64,000 bases of DNA from Misgurnus anguillicaudatus (Eukaryota; Chordata; Actinopteri; Cypriniformes; Cobitidae), in contig NC_073354.2 in NCBI RefSeq assembly GCF_027580225.2, positions 28,106,001 through 28,170,000 on the forward strand. The letters run 5' to 3'. Made by a program: the position numbers and the translations under genes. The notes below the pieces were generated by a model that did not search any database, was not told the origin of the DNA, and worked only from the letters and a program-made list of their open reading frames with translations. Shown one piece after another: positions 1 to 12,445 of this stretch. Positions within the stretch are counted from its first letter, which is position 1. Each line of letters opens with the position of its first letter.

Positions 1-240
1 ACATAGTTTGTTTACACGGCTCAAATCGTCCAACACTAACTCTCACAAGCTGCCATCTCAAAGACATATCGCAAATCCACTAAGACTCCTGCAAACACAG
101 AGAGGATTCAGACATCCTAACAAGTCAAGCAGACCGCTGGCTAGAGGTTCACAATAGGATCTAAAGCAATTCTGCCATGATAACAAGGGATTTCTCATGT
201 ATTGTCAAGATATGAGAAAGGAGCACTAGAAAAAAGAAAT

Positions 241-1156
241 GGGTGATTCTCACGAAACCATTGAAACACCACGGCACTAATGATTTTAGCTTTAAAATGT
301 GTAATATAGTAACATTAAAAAGCATCAGAATTAACACAATACTGTGTTCTACCTTGCACAATGTGTGATTTCAACATAAGAATTTATAATTGTAAATTTT
401 ATCTCATTTTCTGCTGAAATTCTCATTACCGCAATGTGTCCGGCTGTGTTTGAACATGTGTTATGTTGTAATTTAATCAAATTAACACAAAAAAATAAGA
501 AAAAAAATAAATGGATGTTTTGCTAGACTACTTTAGATGACAGGAAAAATATTTACTGAATATTCATGTATAATAATAATGAAGAAAAATTTGGAAAATG
601 ATGTGTCCATGCCTAATGTTCTCATCCTCCGCAGCACTTTTTGAGAACAGTTTAAGCACACATACAGAATTTTAATAAAGTTTGATTTTGAGTGACCAAG
701 CACATGGACCACTTACTTCAAGATGGCTACCAGGTAAGATCATTTTTTACAGCTAATTTGAAATATTGTCTTGTCAGAATGCTTACACAACATTTTAATT
801 ATCATTACCGCAACAGATGCTTATTAAATGTTAATTTAATTAATAGAAGCATAATACTTTGATTTTAAATGCATGTGCAGAATCTCCAAATTATGTTCTT
901 TCAGGTTTGTCATGTCATTTTGAAAATATGTCAGTGTTGATGTTTTCTGACTGTTGCGGTAATGAGATTTTTTAGGACTAATTTTTTAAATTATGTTACA
1001 AAAAGTGTTAAAAGATAAGTAAAAGTTTTTAAATTAATGTTCCCATTTACTCCAGACTTTGTTTTTCAATGTCTGGTGGGAAAAAAAGTAAATTTAAGCA
1101 ATTTTTACATTTTCATGCTTGACATGTTTAAAACCAAGTTTTCGTGAGAATCACCC
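241..1156. mobile_element. Nonautonomous DNA transposon, 17-bp TIR, 4-bp TSD (copy 1)
   Basis: The ends are inverted repeats: GGGTGATTCTCACGAAA on the left and its exact complement on the right. AAAT flanks both sides, consistent with a 4-bp target site duplication. A closely similar copy lies at 17,981-18,907 with a different flanking 4-mer (GTAC). The interior has no long frame. It carries the motif ATTACCGCAA three times (near 424, 803 and inverted near 954). The superfamily is not assigned. Confidence 0.8.
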
Positions 1157-2012
1157 AAATATATATTATTACAAACGAAACAGACAAATACAACGGCGGT
1201 CAGACAAAATTTCACCAACCCAGCCAGGGTTATGTCTTAAAATTACTAGTACAATTCTTCAAACTTCACGCAAGATCAGTGTTGTAGCTTAACTGGCTAT
1301 GAATTGTGTTAAAATGACAAAGGTCATGGGTTTGATTCACTGGGAGCGCACATAAATGCTATATATGAAATATATCAACAGAGCAACCACATTTTTCACT
1401 TAATAAAGAGAAACAGATAAATCAAAAATCTGGAAGGACAAAGCACACAGATCTTTAACAGAGAAATGCTCTTGAAAATGCTCTCCAAATTTTTTGGTAT
1501 ACTTCACTTATTGGGCCTGGGAGACAGAAGATGCAACCATAAAGATTTGGTCTTAACATGTATGTGGCCATTATGGATGAAACCAGAGCTAAATTTTCCT
1601 GACTAAAGAGACATGGAAAGAAAAACACTGACACTGCATCATGACAAAGTAATGAATTATTGATGTGCACCATTATTATTATCAGTCTAATAACAGGTTA
1701 ACCTAATGTAGCTTGATGGAAATGGAAAATGGAAACATACATTTATTAAGATACTACAACTTATACAAATGTCATAGGCGGACAGATATCAGCCCATTTA
1801 CGAGATGAAATGGCAATGTCATTTTGCCATAGAACATGTTATAGAAGAACATTTTTGGTTCTCCAAAGAACCTTTTGTGTCAAAGCTTCCAACACTCTCA
1901 GAAATAAGGTACAAGCAGCACAAATGTTGTGCCTGGGAAGGTACCTTTCCAAAAAGTACACTTTTGTACCTAAATGGTACACATTAGTACCTCAAAAGTA
2001 CACATTGGCACC
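1157..2012. other. Gene-free stretch with a degenerate SINE-like fragment
   Basis: About 1275-1345 resembles a worn tRNA-derived SINE head, with a box-B-like GGTCATGGGTTTGATTC. The part from about 1,940 to 2,012 has alternating GTACC and GGTAC motifs that resume after the inserted element at 2,784, so it is an older repeat interrupted by that element. No gene was seen. Confidence 0.4.
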
Positions 2013-2015
2013 TTA

Positions 2016-2783
2016 AGGCGCTTTTCCATTGCATAGTACCACACGGTTTAGGTAGGGTCTGGTCGAGTCAGCACACCTCAATTTGGCTTGGTTAGCTTTT
2101 CCATCGAGTTTAGTAACACTTCGTAGTGGGAGGGATTATAGGCGTGTCGTTATATTTGCGCTACCTACTGCTTTGACATCATACAAGTGAGAGCAATTGA
2201 AATGCTATACATCTCCATACTTTCATTTATTTCTCAGTTTGCCACAAAATTAAAATTGACCACCACAAATAGATGTTTGCACATCGCGTTTATCACTACC
2301 TCTGTATCACATGACAGTTTCTGTACAAACACCCATGGCGTCGGTTGACACGCTCCCCGAAGCCTCATTTTAGTTGCATTTAAACATGAATGCGGATGGG
2401 CGAGTCGCAAATGTGCCGCCACAAACTGCAAGTCTGGAAAAAACTGGTATGGTGTTCCTGATTCTCAACATGTGAATGTTTTCATCACTAAAAGGGAGTT
2501 TGGGAACTTACAGCAAAGCAGGTTTACTCGAGACAGCGCAAGCTAGCATGAAGGTAAAGCTAATCTTTTGTATTATAGTGATGACGCTGGTAGTGACGAT
2601 TCTCTCAGACCAATCAGTGATCTACATTGTTTTCGCATCTCATTTTGGTATCAGCTCAAGTCGCTTGGAACCACAACCGAGGTGGTACTAAAAAGTTTTG
2701 GATACTACGTACTACACCCAGTGGAAAGCCCCCAAAAGTAAGATGACCCAAACCGTGCGGTACTATGCAATGGAAAAGCGCCA
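2016..2783. mobile_element. PIF/Harbinger-like MITE, TTA target duplication
   Basis: The left end reads AGGCGCTTTTCCATTGCA and the right end is its near-perfect complement, with one mismatch at the terminal base. TTA flanks both sides (2013-2015 and 2784-2786), the 3-bp duplication typical of PIF/Harbinger. A TIR-less relative lies at about 46,930-47,612. The interior frames are short and noncoding. Confidence 0.75.
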
Positions 2784-3122
2784 TTAGATGTACATACTGG
2801 TACCTTAAAAGTACACTGCAAAAAATCTTTGCTTCCTTAAATTTTCAGTTGAATCAACTCAGATTTACAAGTCATGTCAACCGAGGTGGTACTAATTTAT
2901 TTATCTTGACAAGAAATTAGTTGTTACAACTTCCATCATTCACAGAAGTAATCCACACGCCTCCAAGGGGTTAATAAAGGTCTTTTAGGGGTAATTAAAG
3001 GGATATTGCAAGAAAAATATTTACATTTTAAACTATAAACTATAATAACTACCTTCCAGTAATGACATCTTCTTGGACGCCAACCCCTTGGATCCATGTG
3101 GATTACTTCTGTGAAGGATGAA

Positions 3123-3662
3123 TAGGGCTGGGCAAAAAAAATCGATTGTTCAATTAATCGTTTTTTTAAACGTGATCGATTCAGAATCGATTCTCAAAGA
3201 GCAGAATCGATTTTTTTTTTCATATTTTTTGCTGAAAACATTGAACGTAACATTAACTTTAATCAAATTACTAGTCTTCTTCACAAGATGTCACTCTCAT
3301 TTTTACCTTGCCGATGTTACCAATGAGCCTGTCATTTTTTTATTAAGTGCTTAAAATGGCATTTTTAGGTGCTTCATCAACCTTAATTCCACCTTCACAT
3401 AAAAAGTAAGAGGTATGAAAGCATTTTAGATTTCGCAAGCAAGACGACAACGATAGTGTTGTGGCTTTTAATTTCTTTTTATGAATTACCCACTTGCAAA
3501 CTTATGTTCACAGTTTTTTTATTTATTTATATAGTATTTGAATCGAGTATAAAAACCGTCCAGAGAACCGGAATCGAATCGAGAATCGAAATCGAATCGA
3601 TTTGAAAGCTTGTGAATCAAAATTACATCGATCTGGAACAATTGAATCGATACCCAGCCCTA
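3123..3662. mobile_element. hAT-type MITE with perfect 8-bp TSD
   Basis: The ends TAGGGCTGGGCA and TACCCAGCCCTA form a short TIR. The 8-mer AGGATGAA occurs immediately outside both ends (3115-3122 and 3663-3670), an exact hAT-length target duplication. The interior is rich in ATCGATT motifs. There is no transposase frame, so the element is nonautonomous. Confidence 0.9.
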
Positions 3663-3925
3663 AGGATGAATGCACTTTTTTGGGCATCAAAGTCAGAAGT
3701 TGTTCCCTGATCCTTGTTTTCTCCCAATATAAGCTTGAAAAACCAAGGACATGTACCAAAATAACTTCAAATTTGTTAGTCTGAAAAATGATAGACATGA
3801 TAGATGGCTTGATGGCGAGTACACAATGGGATAATTTGCTGGAGTATCGCTTTAACAATCAGAAAAAACTTTTTTTCAGACTACAAACAACCTTTTCTGC
3901 TGCATAAAGGTTCTGTGGATGTTAA

Positions 3926-4361
3926 CCCTCTGGGGTCCGACCATTTTGGGACACTGTCAGAGGTTCTGACATGCTCTTACATTTGGTCTTTTTCAGTTGC
4001 TTTAAACATATTAATGGCAAGTGTCTCATAACACTGCGTTCAGCACAAACTGGGCTACAATATCATATGAGCTACATGTATGTACATGTTTGTATTTTTG
4101 AGAGAAAAATGTTTATGCCTAGTTTTTAAAAAAGCAAAATTTTTAAAACCACAAAACCCATACTAAACATGTTTTCACAAGACTCTTCTAAACAGAATAT
4201 AGTAGTGAATGTACACAAATTAAAGAAGACCCTTGACAGTTTCAAATGATGTCAAACACATAAGTGTATGATTATTAATGATGGAGTATTTTAAGTTGAT
4301 TCTGCTATGATAAGGAGAAAACACGTCAAAACGCGGTGCCGCGTTTTTGGACCCCAGGGGG
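3926..4361. mobile_element. piggyBac-like MITE in a TTAA site
   Basis: TTAA lies on both sides (3922-3925 and 4362-4365). The terminal inverted repeat is CCCTCTGGGGTCC on the left, with GGACCCCAGGGGG on the right. TTAA targets plus CC-starting ends fit piggyBac. No transposase frame is present. Confidence 0.8.
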
Positions 4362-4365
4362 TTAA

Positions 4366-6120
4366 AGGTTCTTAATGAAACCATACAGCCCGACAAAGAC
4401 CATATTTATAACTTTAATTTTTAAGAGTGTACTCTGCCAGAGGTCTAAACATATCCTGTTAAAAGATTATAAAAATTCCCTTTTAGGGCTACATACTCTG
4501 AAAATAACCCTTCCGCCGTTTTTTACCTACTGAACTAGCCACAGGTGCATGTGTGAGAGCAGACAGGAGCTATTTTAAACCTGCGCTCGTGTAACAGCAA
4601 TGGCTCAGGCTGAGAACTGACTGCTAGCAGGAAGCCCGGGGGTCCGTGGCATGGTGGAGGTGTTGCGGAGAGCTGGAAATAGGCTCTGACTCCCACTGTG
4701 AGATGCAAAATGTCTCACAGGGTAACATCGGCATACAGAGACTATTAACCAGCCCTGATCATGGATAATGACTGATTTCACCCAAAACAGAATGATTACT
4801 GGGATTTAATTATAAAAGTGTTACTGTTATACAAAACTTAACAGCGTTAAACAGGAGGTTAGTCAGTTTAAGTGAGAAATTTCTTAGCGTTGCTGTTTTG
4901 ATGAATATTTTTGGGTGTTGCTGTAACTATGAACATGTTTATTTTGCAGATGCTAATAATTTATATAAAATCTAACACAAAAGATATTTCAATAAAGTTT
5001 TATGTATGTATAGATGTTATTTCCTTTATAGCTTCAGATCTTGCAATAAGATAATAATAAGATAAAATCAAGGTATCAAGAAATAAAATTTGCCGACAAT
5101 AGTTTCATTTAATTTCCTATCTGCAAACTTTTATAAAATTTTACAACAAACACAAAGTAATAGTATCTATGGCATTTCTCCTGAATGTTATTTGAATCAA
5201 AAAAATTATTGTTTACTATAACAGCTCATAAACAGATTCAGCTTTGATATCTGTTTATAATTTCCTCCATTTTGAAATGGATATTTTTCATCACGTATCC
5301 AACAGCATCTTAAAGCCTCGCCACAAAACATCTACGATACGAACAGGCACAGATATTACCAAAATTTGCTTGCATCGTAAATCTCTGCCACTCAAAAGGC
5401 TTTAGACTCAGTAGTGAACGTGTACCAGCGCCGTGAGAGACATTCTCATAAGTCACAATATCTTCTTTTGGTATTTTGCTCTCTTTTGGTCTTTTTATAG
5501 GCTGAGGAATTAAAGCCATCACCTTAGCAACACTGTGTACGTGGGTGGGTTTTATGCGTAGCTCCTACATAATACTGGGAAAAAGATTCTGTATGAAGGC
5601 GATAAAAAGACATTCGGGCTTCTCTTTTGCTCGCCTTTTGTCTTCCTGTGCACTCCCTCCGAACGCATGAATGCCTCTAAATGAATCGTAAACTGCTAAG
5701 AAATCTGTGAAAGTCTATCCAACCTTCTGCTGGATCTGATGAAATTATTTGAGGTACACATGTATGCAAAGACAAAAAAACTGAACAGACACGAATGCAC
5801 GAATACCCGCTCGTCGTTAAACCTTGGCATCCTTACTATCGTGATGCCCGTCATTGCAGCAGCAATCAGCATCAACCGCTTCCTTCCACAGCCGATATGG
5901 AGTCCCTGAGCTGCCAGCACCTCACCTCCTCCACAAACACAGCAAAAACCAGCTTAAAAATACACTCAACTGACAAACCGTGAGTCACGCAGAACCCTCG
6001 TTCTGGTGGATGCCGGTACAGATTCATTCATGCCATGCTTTGGAGGACAATGGGAGACATCATCACTGCATAAACAGCCTGGTGATGACATCCTCAGTAT
6101 GGGCAGCTTAGTGAGACGAG
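4366..6120. other. No gene recognised
   Basis: Single-copy-looking, mostly AT-rich sequence. The part at about 5,780-6,000 is less AT-rich, but no frame there resembles a known protein and no paired splice signals stand out. Confidence 0.4.
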
Positions 6121-6720
6121 TCTGCTTTTAAGCCACTGGCAAGCGGACAAGAACATGCTTAAAATGGACAGAGGCCAATATGAGCAGAGGGCTCATAGCT
6201 TTATAATTGGGACTTTTTGCTTGTAGGCTAAAGCCTGTAGTGTAGTCTGTTTTTGTGTGTACGCGAACGTATGCGCACAGTCGAACGCACAGCCTTGCAA
6301 AATGCATATTTATAATGTTTATTTGACTCGTATATGTACAAAAATGTTCAACACATTGCGATAAAATTTTATGCATCTCCTGGGCTACATAGCCCACTAC
6401 ATTTTGCTGCAGGTGAATGTGCAACCTACGTGTACAATGTTCGAAGAGTTAAAAAAACGCACAACCTCACGTATGCATTATACATAATTATACATAATAA
6501 AAAATTATATCATTAAATCATAATCAATTTTAAGGGTAATTTACAATGCACAGACTACAGCTTTGTATCGCTCTTATTGAACAGGAATGCCTTAATGTTT
6601 ATTGTTTATGCCGTCTGATGCAACCAAGGGGTTAAGCCACATACAAAAAATTAGCCAAAAAAAATACATAAAAATATTTAAGATGCAAAAAAAACTATGC
6701 TTAAAAAATATACAATACCT
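6121..6720. repeat. Dispersed repeat, family member 1
   Basis: Two blocks recur elsewhere in the window. The 6,245-6,400 block (ending near CTCCTGGGCTACATA) matches 17,780-17,915. The 6,535-6,650 block (with CAGACTACAGCTTTG and CAACCAAGGGGTTAAG) matches 11,045-11,155. This points to one family present as full and partial copies. No termini could be defined. Confidence 0.6.
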
Positions 6721-6724
6721 TTAA

Positions 6725-8059
6725 AGGTGCAGTGTGTAAATTTTAGCTGCATCTAGTGGTGAGGTTGCGAATTGCAACCAACAGCTAAAGGGCTTGTTAT
6801 ACTCGCGCTTTGGTCCGCAACGCAAGCCTCCGCGGATCGCGCGCGCGTCTCACCAAATGGACGAGGGGTTTACAGTTAACGCGCTCGCTGTCGCACTATT
6901 TTTTGAACCACCAGGCGGCGACGCGAGCAATAAAGTAAAAAACAAACACAAAGAAGAGGATAGAAGAAGTCGTTCGCTGGAACAACCCTAGTGCTTTTAA
7001 CATTAGAGTTTGATATATATAAATATGAGAACATGAATAAAACAACAATCTTTTAAATGTCTTTATTAAACATTATCATTTCATTAACGTTTTTACTAAA
7101 CGAACAGTACAGACATCTTAAGGTTTGTATTTTATTCCTCATCCAGTGGTTCATTCAATACAAATATAAGCCAAACATTTTGAATCATGTAAAATAATTT
7201 GTGTTTTAAACTGCAAAGTTTCCATACTTTACTTCCAGAGTGTCAGATAAATATATACATTGTTTTGCTTGGATTGATCAAAGAGATACGTCACAGGCTT
7301 GTCTGCTCGGACAGAGTCGCCTCGAGTTCGGTCATTTTCGGATGCGGAGCCGCGCGGAAAGTTGCAAAAAATGCCGTGCACAGCGCCACGCGAAATGGGG
7401 TCTCGCGCACCCAACGCGCACAACCGCCCACTCCGTGTTGACGTCATTTTTGCCGTGCGCACCAACGCGCTCTTGCGACGCGGCGACCATAAACTAGGCT
7501 TTAGTCCACGGCTCACTCTTCGCTTTTGAAACACAGAGAAGCTACGGTAGCCGCCACCGGACAAACATGTCATTGTCGGAGACAACTTAGTAAAAAAATT
7601 GTCCTTTAAAGGCGGAGTGCACAATGTTTGAAAGCCAATGTTGATATTTGATAAATCACCTAAACAAACACGCCCCTAACCCAATAGAATCTGGACCTTC
7701 TTTTAAAAGACCCGCACCACATACGCAACCTTGGCAAGGATGTCGGTTTAGTAGACACGCCCCTTACTGCTAATTAGCTACAAGTGTGTTTTGGTAGGCG
7801 GCCCGTCTCCTTTTCCAAAAGCGCTTTTCAAACATTGTGCACCCCGCCTTTAAGGGCTTCTGTAGGAAAATGACAGCACAAAATTGTGACTTCCGTGTAA
7901 GGGGATCCTCGGTGTATGTAAATAAAAAGGTCTTGTTCTAAGGTAATAAACACATAACGAGTTATTATGAAAGGTCTTTATACACCCCTGATAATATAGT
8001 TTTGTATATTATTTTGCATTTCTGTCAAAAGATCCTTCCCTAAATTACACACTGCACCT
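6725..8059. mobile_element. TTAA-flanked MITE (AGGTGCAGTG family) carrying nested insertions
   Basis: The ends are AGGTGCAGTGTGTAA and its exact complement. TTAA lies on each side (6721-6724 and 8060-8063). Sister copies at 16,712-17,087 and 33,756-34,121 are only about 370 bp. This copy is swollen by an approximately 710-bp CpG-rich insert (about 6,787-7,496) and by the 7,610-7,849 element. TTAA with purine-purine-GG ends fits Kolobok better than piggyBac; the superfamily call is inferred. Confidence 0.85.
7610..7849. mobile_element. TTAA-flanked MITE (AGGCGGGGTGCA family), nested
   Basis: The inverted ends are AGGCGGAGTGCACAATGTTTG and complement (one mismatch). The flanking TTAA is duplicated (7606-7609 and 7850-7853). 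The element interrupts the larger element at a point where sister copies read GTTAAGGGCTTC, so the pre-insertion sequence can be seen. A second copy lies at 35,449-35,684. Confidence 0.85.
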
Positions 8060-8063
8060 TTAA

Positions 8064-9395
8064 AATCATCATAATGGCTAAATAAAGCTAAAACTATAAT
8101 ACAAACATGGAAATATAATAGCAGGAAGAATAACTTCCTAAAGCTAACAATTTACATACTTCCATAATGGGTATCATTAAGAGAAAATAAACTTAATGTT
8201 ACAGTTTTACTGTTTGCAAAGAGTTGTAATAAATGATTAAAAAACTTGACCTAATAATGTAAACAAACATACAGGCTAGCCGTTAACCCTAGTGAATAAT
8301 ACACAAATGTTGTGATGTATAAATGGAAAAACACCAATGGAAAAATAAACACTGAAACAGATGCCGGACCTAAAAAAACCCTGCCCGTATCCATTTAAAC
8401 TAGTGTAAATGGAGTGTTGTCAAAACAAAACAGCGTTAGGTTATTTAAGTAACTTTAAGACCTAAAGGTCCCAAACTCATAAAACAGGACCAGCGCTACT
8501 GGTTTATTGTAAAAGCGCAGCAATATTTGCCAACGTTGCAAACAGAGTTTAACCATTCCATATTAAACTAGCAACACCCTGTGACCTAAAGCATTTAAAA
8601 AAACAAATTTGACAGTCACGCTGTGTTTACACAAGCCAATGCAATTTCCTGTTTTACAAGGTGTTTGGGTGTCAAGAAAGTGACACAGGTGAGTGCCGAA
8701 CGCAGCCTGTTTTTCCTCCATCAAGCATTTTATGAATGCATCCGCTGCGTTGACATTCTCACAACACATAACCATCCAACTGGGTTTTGCATGCATGGAC
8801 GTTCCCATCAAAAAAAAAAATGTGAGAAGTGATCAGTTGTGAGTTGTCAGCAGCTGTGAGTGAGTGGCAGGATGATGTAAACAACCTATTCATGGGGAAA
8901 CACCAGGTACCAAAAGACCATTTTAAATCATTTCAAAACATTTAGAAGCCACAATGCCAAGGATTGTTATGAGAAGATATGGGATGAGGATCCCAGTTAA
9001 AATAGGACAAAATTAAGGAAACATTTATGCAAGGGGGAAAACTACACATCAACGTTTGATGGCTGAATTTGCAGTACACAAACGTAGCTGGTTTTATAGG
9101 CCAATTTGTGCAGCACATACATTCCACAGAGAGCTTTTAGTGTAAATAAAACTGTAAATATAAAAAAAACATTTTCCACCACACTTAAAGCAGCTGACAT
9201 CTGCTTTATTAAAGCCATAATCCTAAACCTAACCAACCAACGATGATGCACAAATTAATACGTGAATCTAAAAGATGTAACATCTCAGCCCTCATGCATT
9301 ATTGCAATGTCAGCTACATTGAATATGCAACGATGCATATGTTGTTATTGCGATATTCAACAGTTGCTTTACATCCAGAAGAGGATCCTGTGTGT
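8064..9395. other. No gene recognised
   Basis: AT-rich sequence without a credible coding frame. The final part, next to 9,402, would be intron immediately downstream of the candidate alternative first exon. Confidence 0.4.
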
Positions 9396-9401
9396 ACGTA
9401 C

Positions 9402-9505
9402 CGGTGGACTTCCATCTTTGAAGACAGGGCGCATCTTTCATTCAGTATGAAGCCGGACACCTTGCACTGCGCTGCGGACTGGAGCTGCATGGCTCCCCCC
9501 GGCAT
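9402..9505 (-). CDS. Candidate alternative first exon of enah (minus strand)
   Basis: On the minus strand an ATG at 9415-9413 has a strong Kozak context (AAAGATGG). It reads MEVH plus two bases (CG) before a good donor, GTACGT, at 9401. The frame is open upstream to another ATG at 9505. The exon would end in phase 2, the same phase as the ATGAG exon at 50,410, so both could splice into the same downstream enah exon. The exon sits at the edge of a GC- and CpG-richer island (about 9,400-9,790) unlike the AT-rich surroundings. No known protein is recognised in the 35-residue frame. It could also be a noncoding transcript start or chance. Confidence 0.4.
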
Positions 9506-9790
9506 CCAGCGACAACGCTGCGGACTCTGTTCCGATCACGCTCGCCTATTCATCGCGTAGCGTCGGTTCTGAACGCATCGGTTATTCATTATTCAGAGAC
9601 GGGCGCGAGTTAGCGGCGCTTCTCCGTGCCATGCGCGAACCCGCGCTTCACAGTGCTGGACGGTAACCTGGCAACAGGCATTTGAGCGCTCGCGGCTGTG
9701 AGGAGATCACGTGCGGGAAGATGGAATCACTACGCCGTGTTAATGCCGCTCAACTGAACAGCCTTTTTTCCCGCTCTCGTTCTCCCCCTC
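9420..9790 (-). promoter_or_regulatory. CpG-rich island, possible internal promoter
   Basis: CpG dinucleotides are much denser here than in the kilobases on either side, and no repeat ends flank the patch. A pyrimidine-rich CT tract follows at about 9,780-9,846. Together with the donor-bearing frame at its left edge, this suggests a leftward-firing internal promoter. No TATA box is evident. Confidence 0.4.
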
Positions 9791-9849
9791 TCACCCTATC
9801 GTGAATATCCACACCCCTCTCACACACTCTCTCTCTCTCTTTCTCTCTG

Positions 9850-12035
9850 CTCATGTAGCTCTTGCTTTAAAAATGATTTATCTTCACTGGCTTTGTTTTG
9901 AAGCTGCATGTGTAGCCAGTCATCTGAGGTAAACATTCAATTGAATAATACGCAGAAGACTATATGAAATAATTGATTTATTAACTGACAGACTATACAT
10001 AAAGGCGCCAGCTAGACACGAGATGACACATTAAGCAATTTATTATGGCAGAAGTGTAAACATTTATTTTTGGCAGACCATTATATTACATTATATTATA
10101 TTAACCATTATATTACATTACAATACTACAAATATCATAGTCAAAGTATAGTTACTATAACAAAATAACGCTAACTTTATAGTAATGCGTTTTTAATATA
10201 GTTATATGCATATGGGTCAGTGACAAAAACAGTTTGGCAAGATGAGAAATAAAAAAAAAACTTGTTTTAAAGGCATGCATCAGGTTTATTTCAATGCACA
10301 GTGTATTTATGTTAATTTTATGCAGTAAAAAATTACATGTGCACCATTTTTGTTAAAATTTTTAGAATGGACCTGAAAATGTCAAATGGTGTAACCGCCA
10401 ATTGTTGCCAAAGAATGAAAAATCTTAAATATTTTATACACCTTGATGGCATGCAAGTGTAATAAAAATAATTTTAAAATATAATTTTATTAGTTAATTA
10501 TAAATGTAAATTTTTATGCGTTTTTTTAATAAAATTTGTCCTTACATATGCTGAAAACAGCTCTTTTTTCCAAATAATCTTTGACAAATGATGTAAAAAT
10601 GTATGTAAAAAAATCATATTACACTAAATGATTATATTTTATTCCACTTTTTTATTAATATATTTATATTTTTAAAAAAACTAGTTACACCAATTGACAC
10701 AGACCAGTTACACCACATTGACATTTTTGCAATTATTCCTCAAATACTCTTTCAAAATGAAATAAAACCAGAAATTTTAGACTTGGTCCTCAAAAAGAAT
10801 AATGTATGCAAGTAATCTGCAAATTTATTTTAAAAATGTAATTCCTTTACATTTAATTTATCCATACGGACACAAAATAATTATTAAATTAAGTTAAATT
10901 AAATTAAATTATTAAAAATAAAACACGACACCCCTCAGAAAAATTAACAACATAGTAAAACCACAGTAACCACAAATTTACAAATATCTCACCATTACTT
11001 TTGTCGTAAAATTATGGTAATACCAATGTAATCAATCATAATACATTTTTAAGGATAATTTTCAATGCACAGACTACAGCTTTGGCTCTTATATCTCTTA
11101 TTGAACAGGAATGTCCTAATGTTTATGTCGTCTCATGCAACCAAGGGGTTAAGTCACAAAAAATAAGCAAAAAAAAACATAATAAAAAAATATTTAAGAT
11201 GCAAAATAAACTTCTCAGGCTTTTCTGTGGCCTGTGTTTGTGTATACAGTGTATGTGCACCGCCTGCTGCATTTATCTGTAATGATTTGTCCTGCATACG
11301 CTTTTTCTATACAGAATTATGATATAATTCAAAATTGCAATCATGGATCGATCCGTCCTCACTTAAGATAGAAATGCAATGCATCGCCGAATGGATTTTC
11401 CCCCGGTGCTACTTTTCACTTTTTATCAATTGCTTTGGGACCATTAAAATCCGCAATCAATCTTGACAAAATTGCTGTGCGCTACCTCATTCCCCAATGG
11501 AAACAGCTCAACATGAGACATAAAACGATGCCAATGAGCTGAAGATAGTAATTGAATGGGATTTTTAAAGAATGATTCTTAATCAGTAAAATAAAACTGA
11601 GGAAAAATGCAACAGATGCACCGTGGGATCATGTGGTTTGGTGGATGAGCTCGACTAGATCCTGGGGTTTGCGATTGTCTGGCCTGTCTCCACAGGAACA
11701 GATGGGTATGAGTGACAGGTCAGGTGCAGGATAAGGGCCTTGTGTTTTAGAGGGTGGGGTACACCGTGCAGACGCCGATCATGATGCACAGTCACACACT
11801 AATCTTGCAACCTGTAAACTCAGCAATAAATCACTCAGGCGCTGATGAGGGCACCACCGGTCAAGGACCCAACCAAATCAGTCACTGATGGGGGTGAGCT
11901 GACAGCAAGAGAAATCAATACAATTTTGATTATTTGCTTTGGTGCTGCAAAATTATACAGGCAACTTGGGTTAGTTTGCACAGTGTCCTATAGCACTCTC
12001 ACCCAAAGGTTTTATAATTTTGTACATTAACATTT
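9850..12035. other. No gene; degenerate AT-rich repeats
   Basis: About 10,200-10,960 is very AT-rich and carries recurrent GTTACACCA-type motifs, resembling a worn DNA transposon without readable ends. About 11,045-11,155 is a partial copy of the 6,535-6,650 repeat. No coding sequence was recognised. Confidence 0.4.
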
Positions 12036-12039
12036 GATG

Positions 12040-12265
12040 TTTTTTGTATTGCTTGCATCCCATAATCGTTTAATTGTTTAAAGCTAACCAAAAAGCCTAA
12101 CCAGCCATTTTGCATTACAAAAAGGGGTGCTGGGTATAAATGAACCTGTGCTGGGTAAGGTGTGGTTGGGTCAAATATGGACATTTTCTGTAGGTTAATT
12201 TAAAACATCTTTTGGGTTTGTCGCTATTTAACCCAACTATGGGTTAAAGAACCCAGCTTTTATTA
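12040..12265. repeat. Diverged copy of the AACCCAGC-type repeat
   Basis: Repeated AACCCA and TGGGTT words match the better-preserved tandem copies at 21,611-22,265. The termini are worn. Confidence 0.4.
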
Positions 12266-12445
12266 GAGCGATGTGACTACTTACCCCAAACTGAGTGACA
12301 ACATGCCTACTATTAACCCTGCTTCTGTCCCTACTATTACAAAAAAGGTCAATGTGAACCATTTATTATTTTCTAAGCTAAAATGGTAGATACCTTGAAA
12401 AGGTGTTTTGTAGGTAAAAATGAAAAAAAGGATATTCACCTAGAA

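Noticed and set aside
7229..7624. 131-codon minus-strand frame
   Set aside because: It runs through the junctions of nested transposons and reads CpG-rich repeat DNA; sister copies of the element do not keep it.
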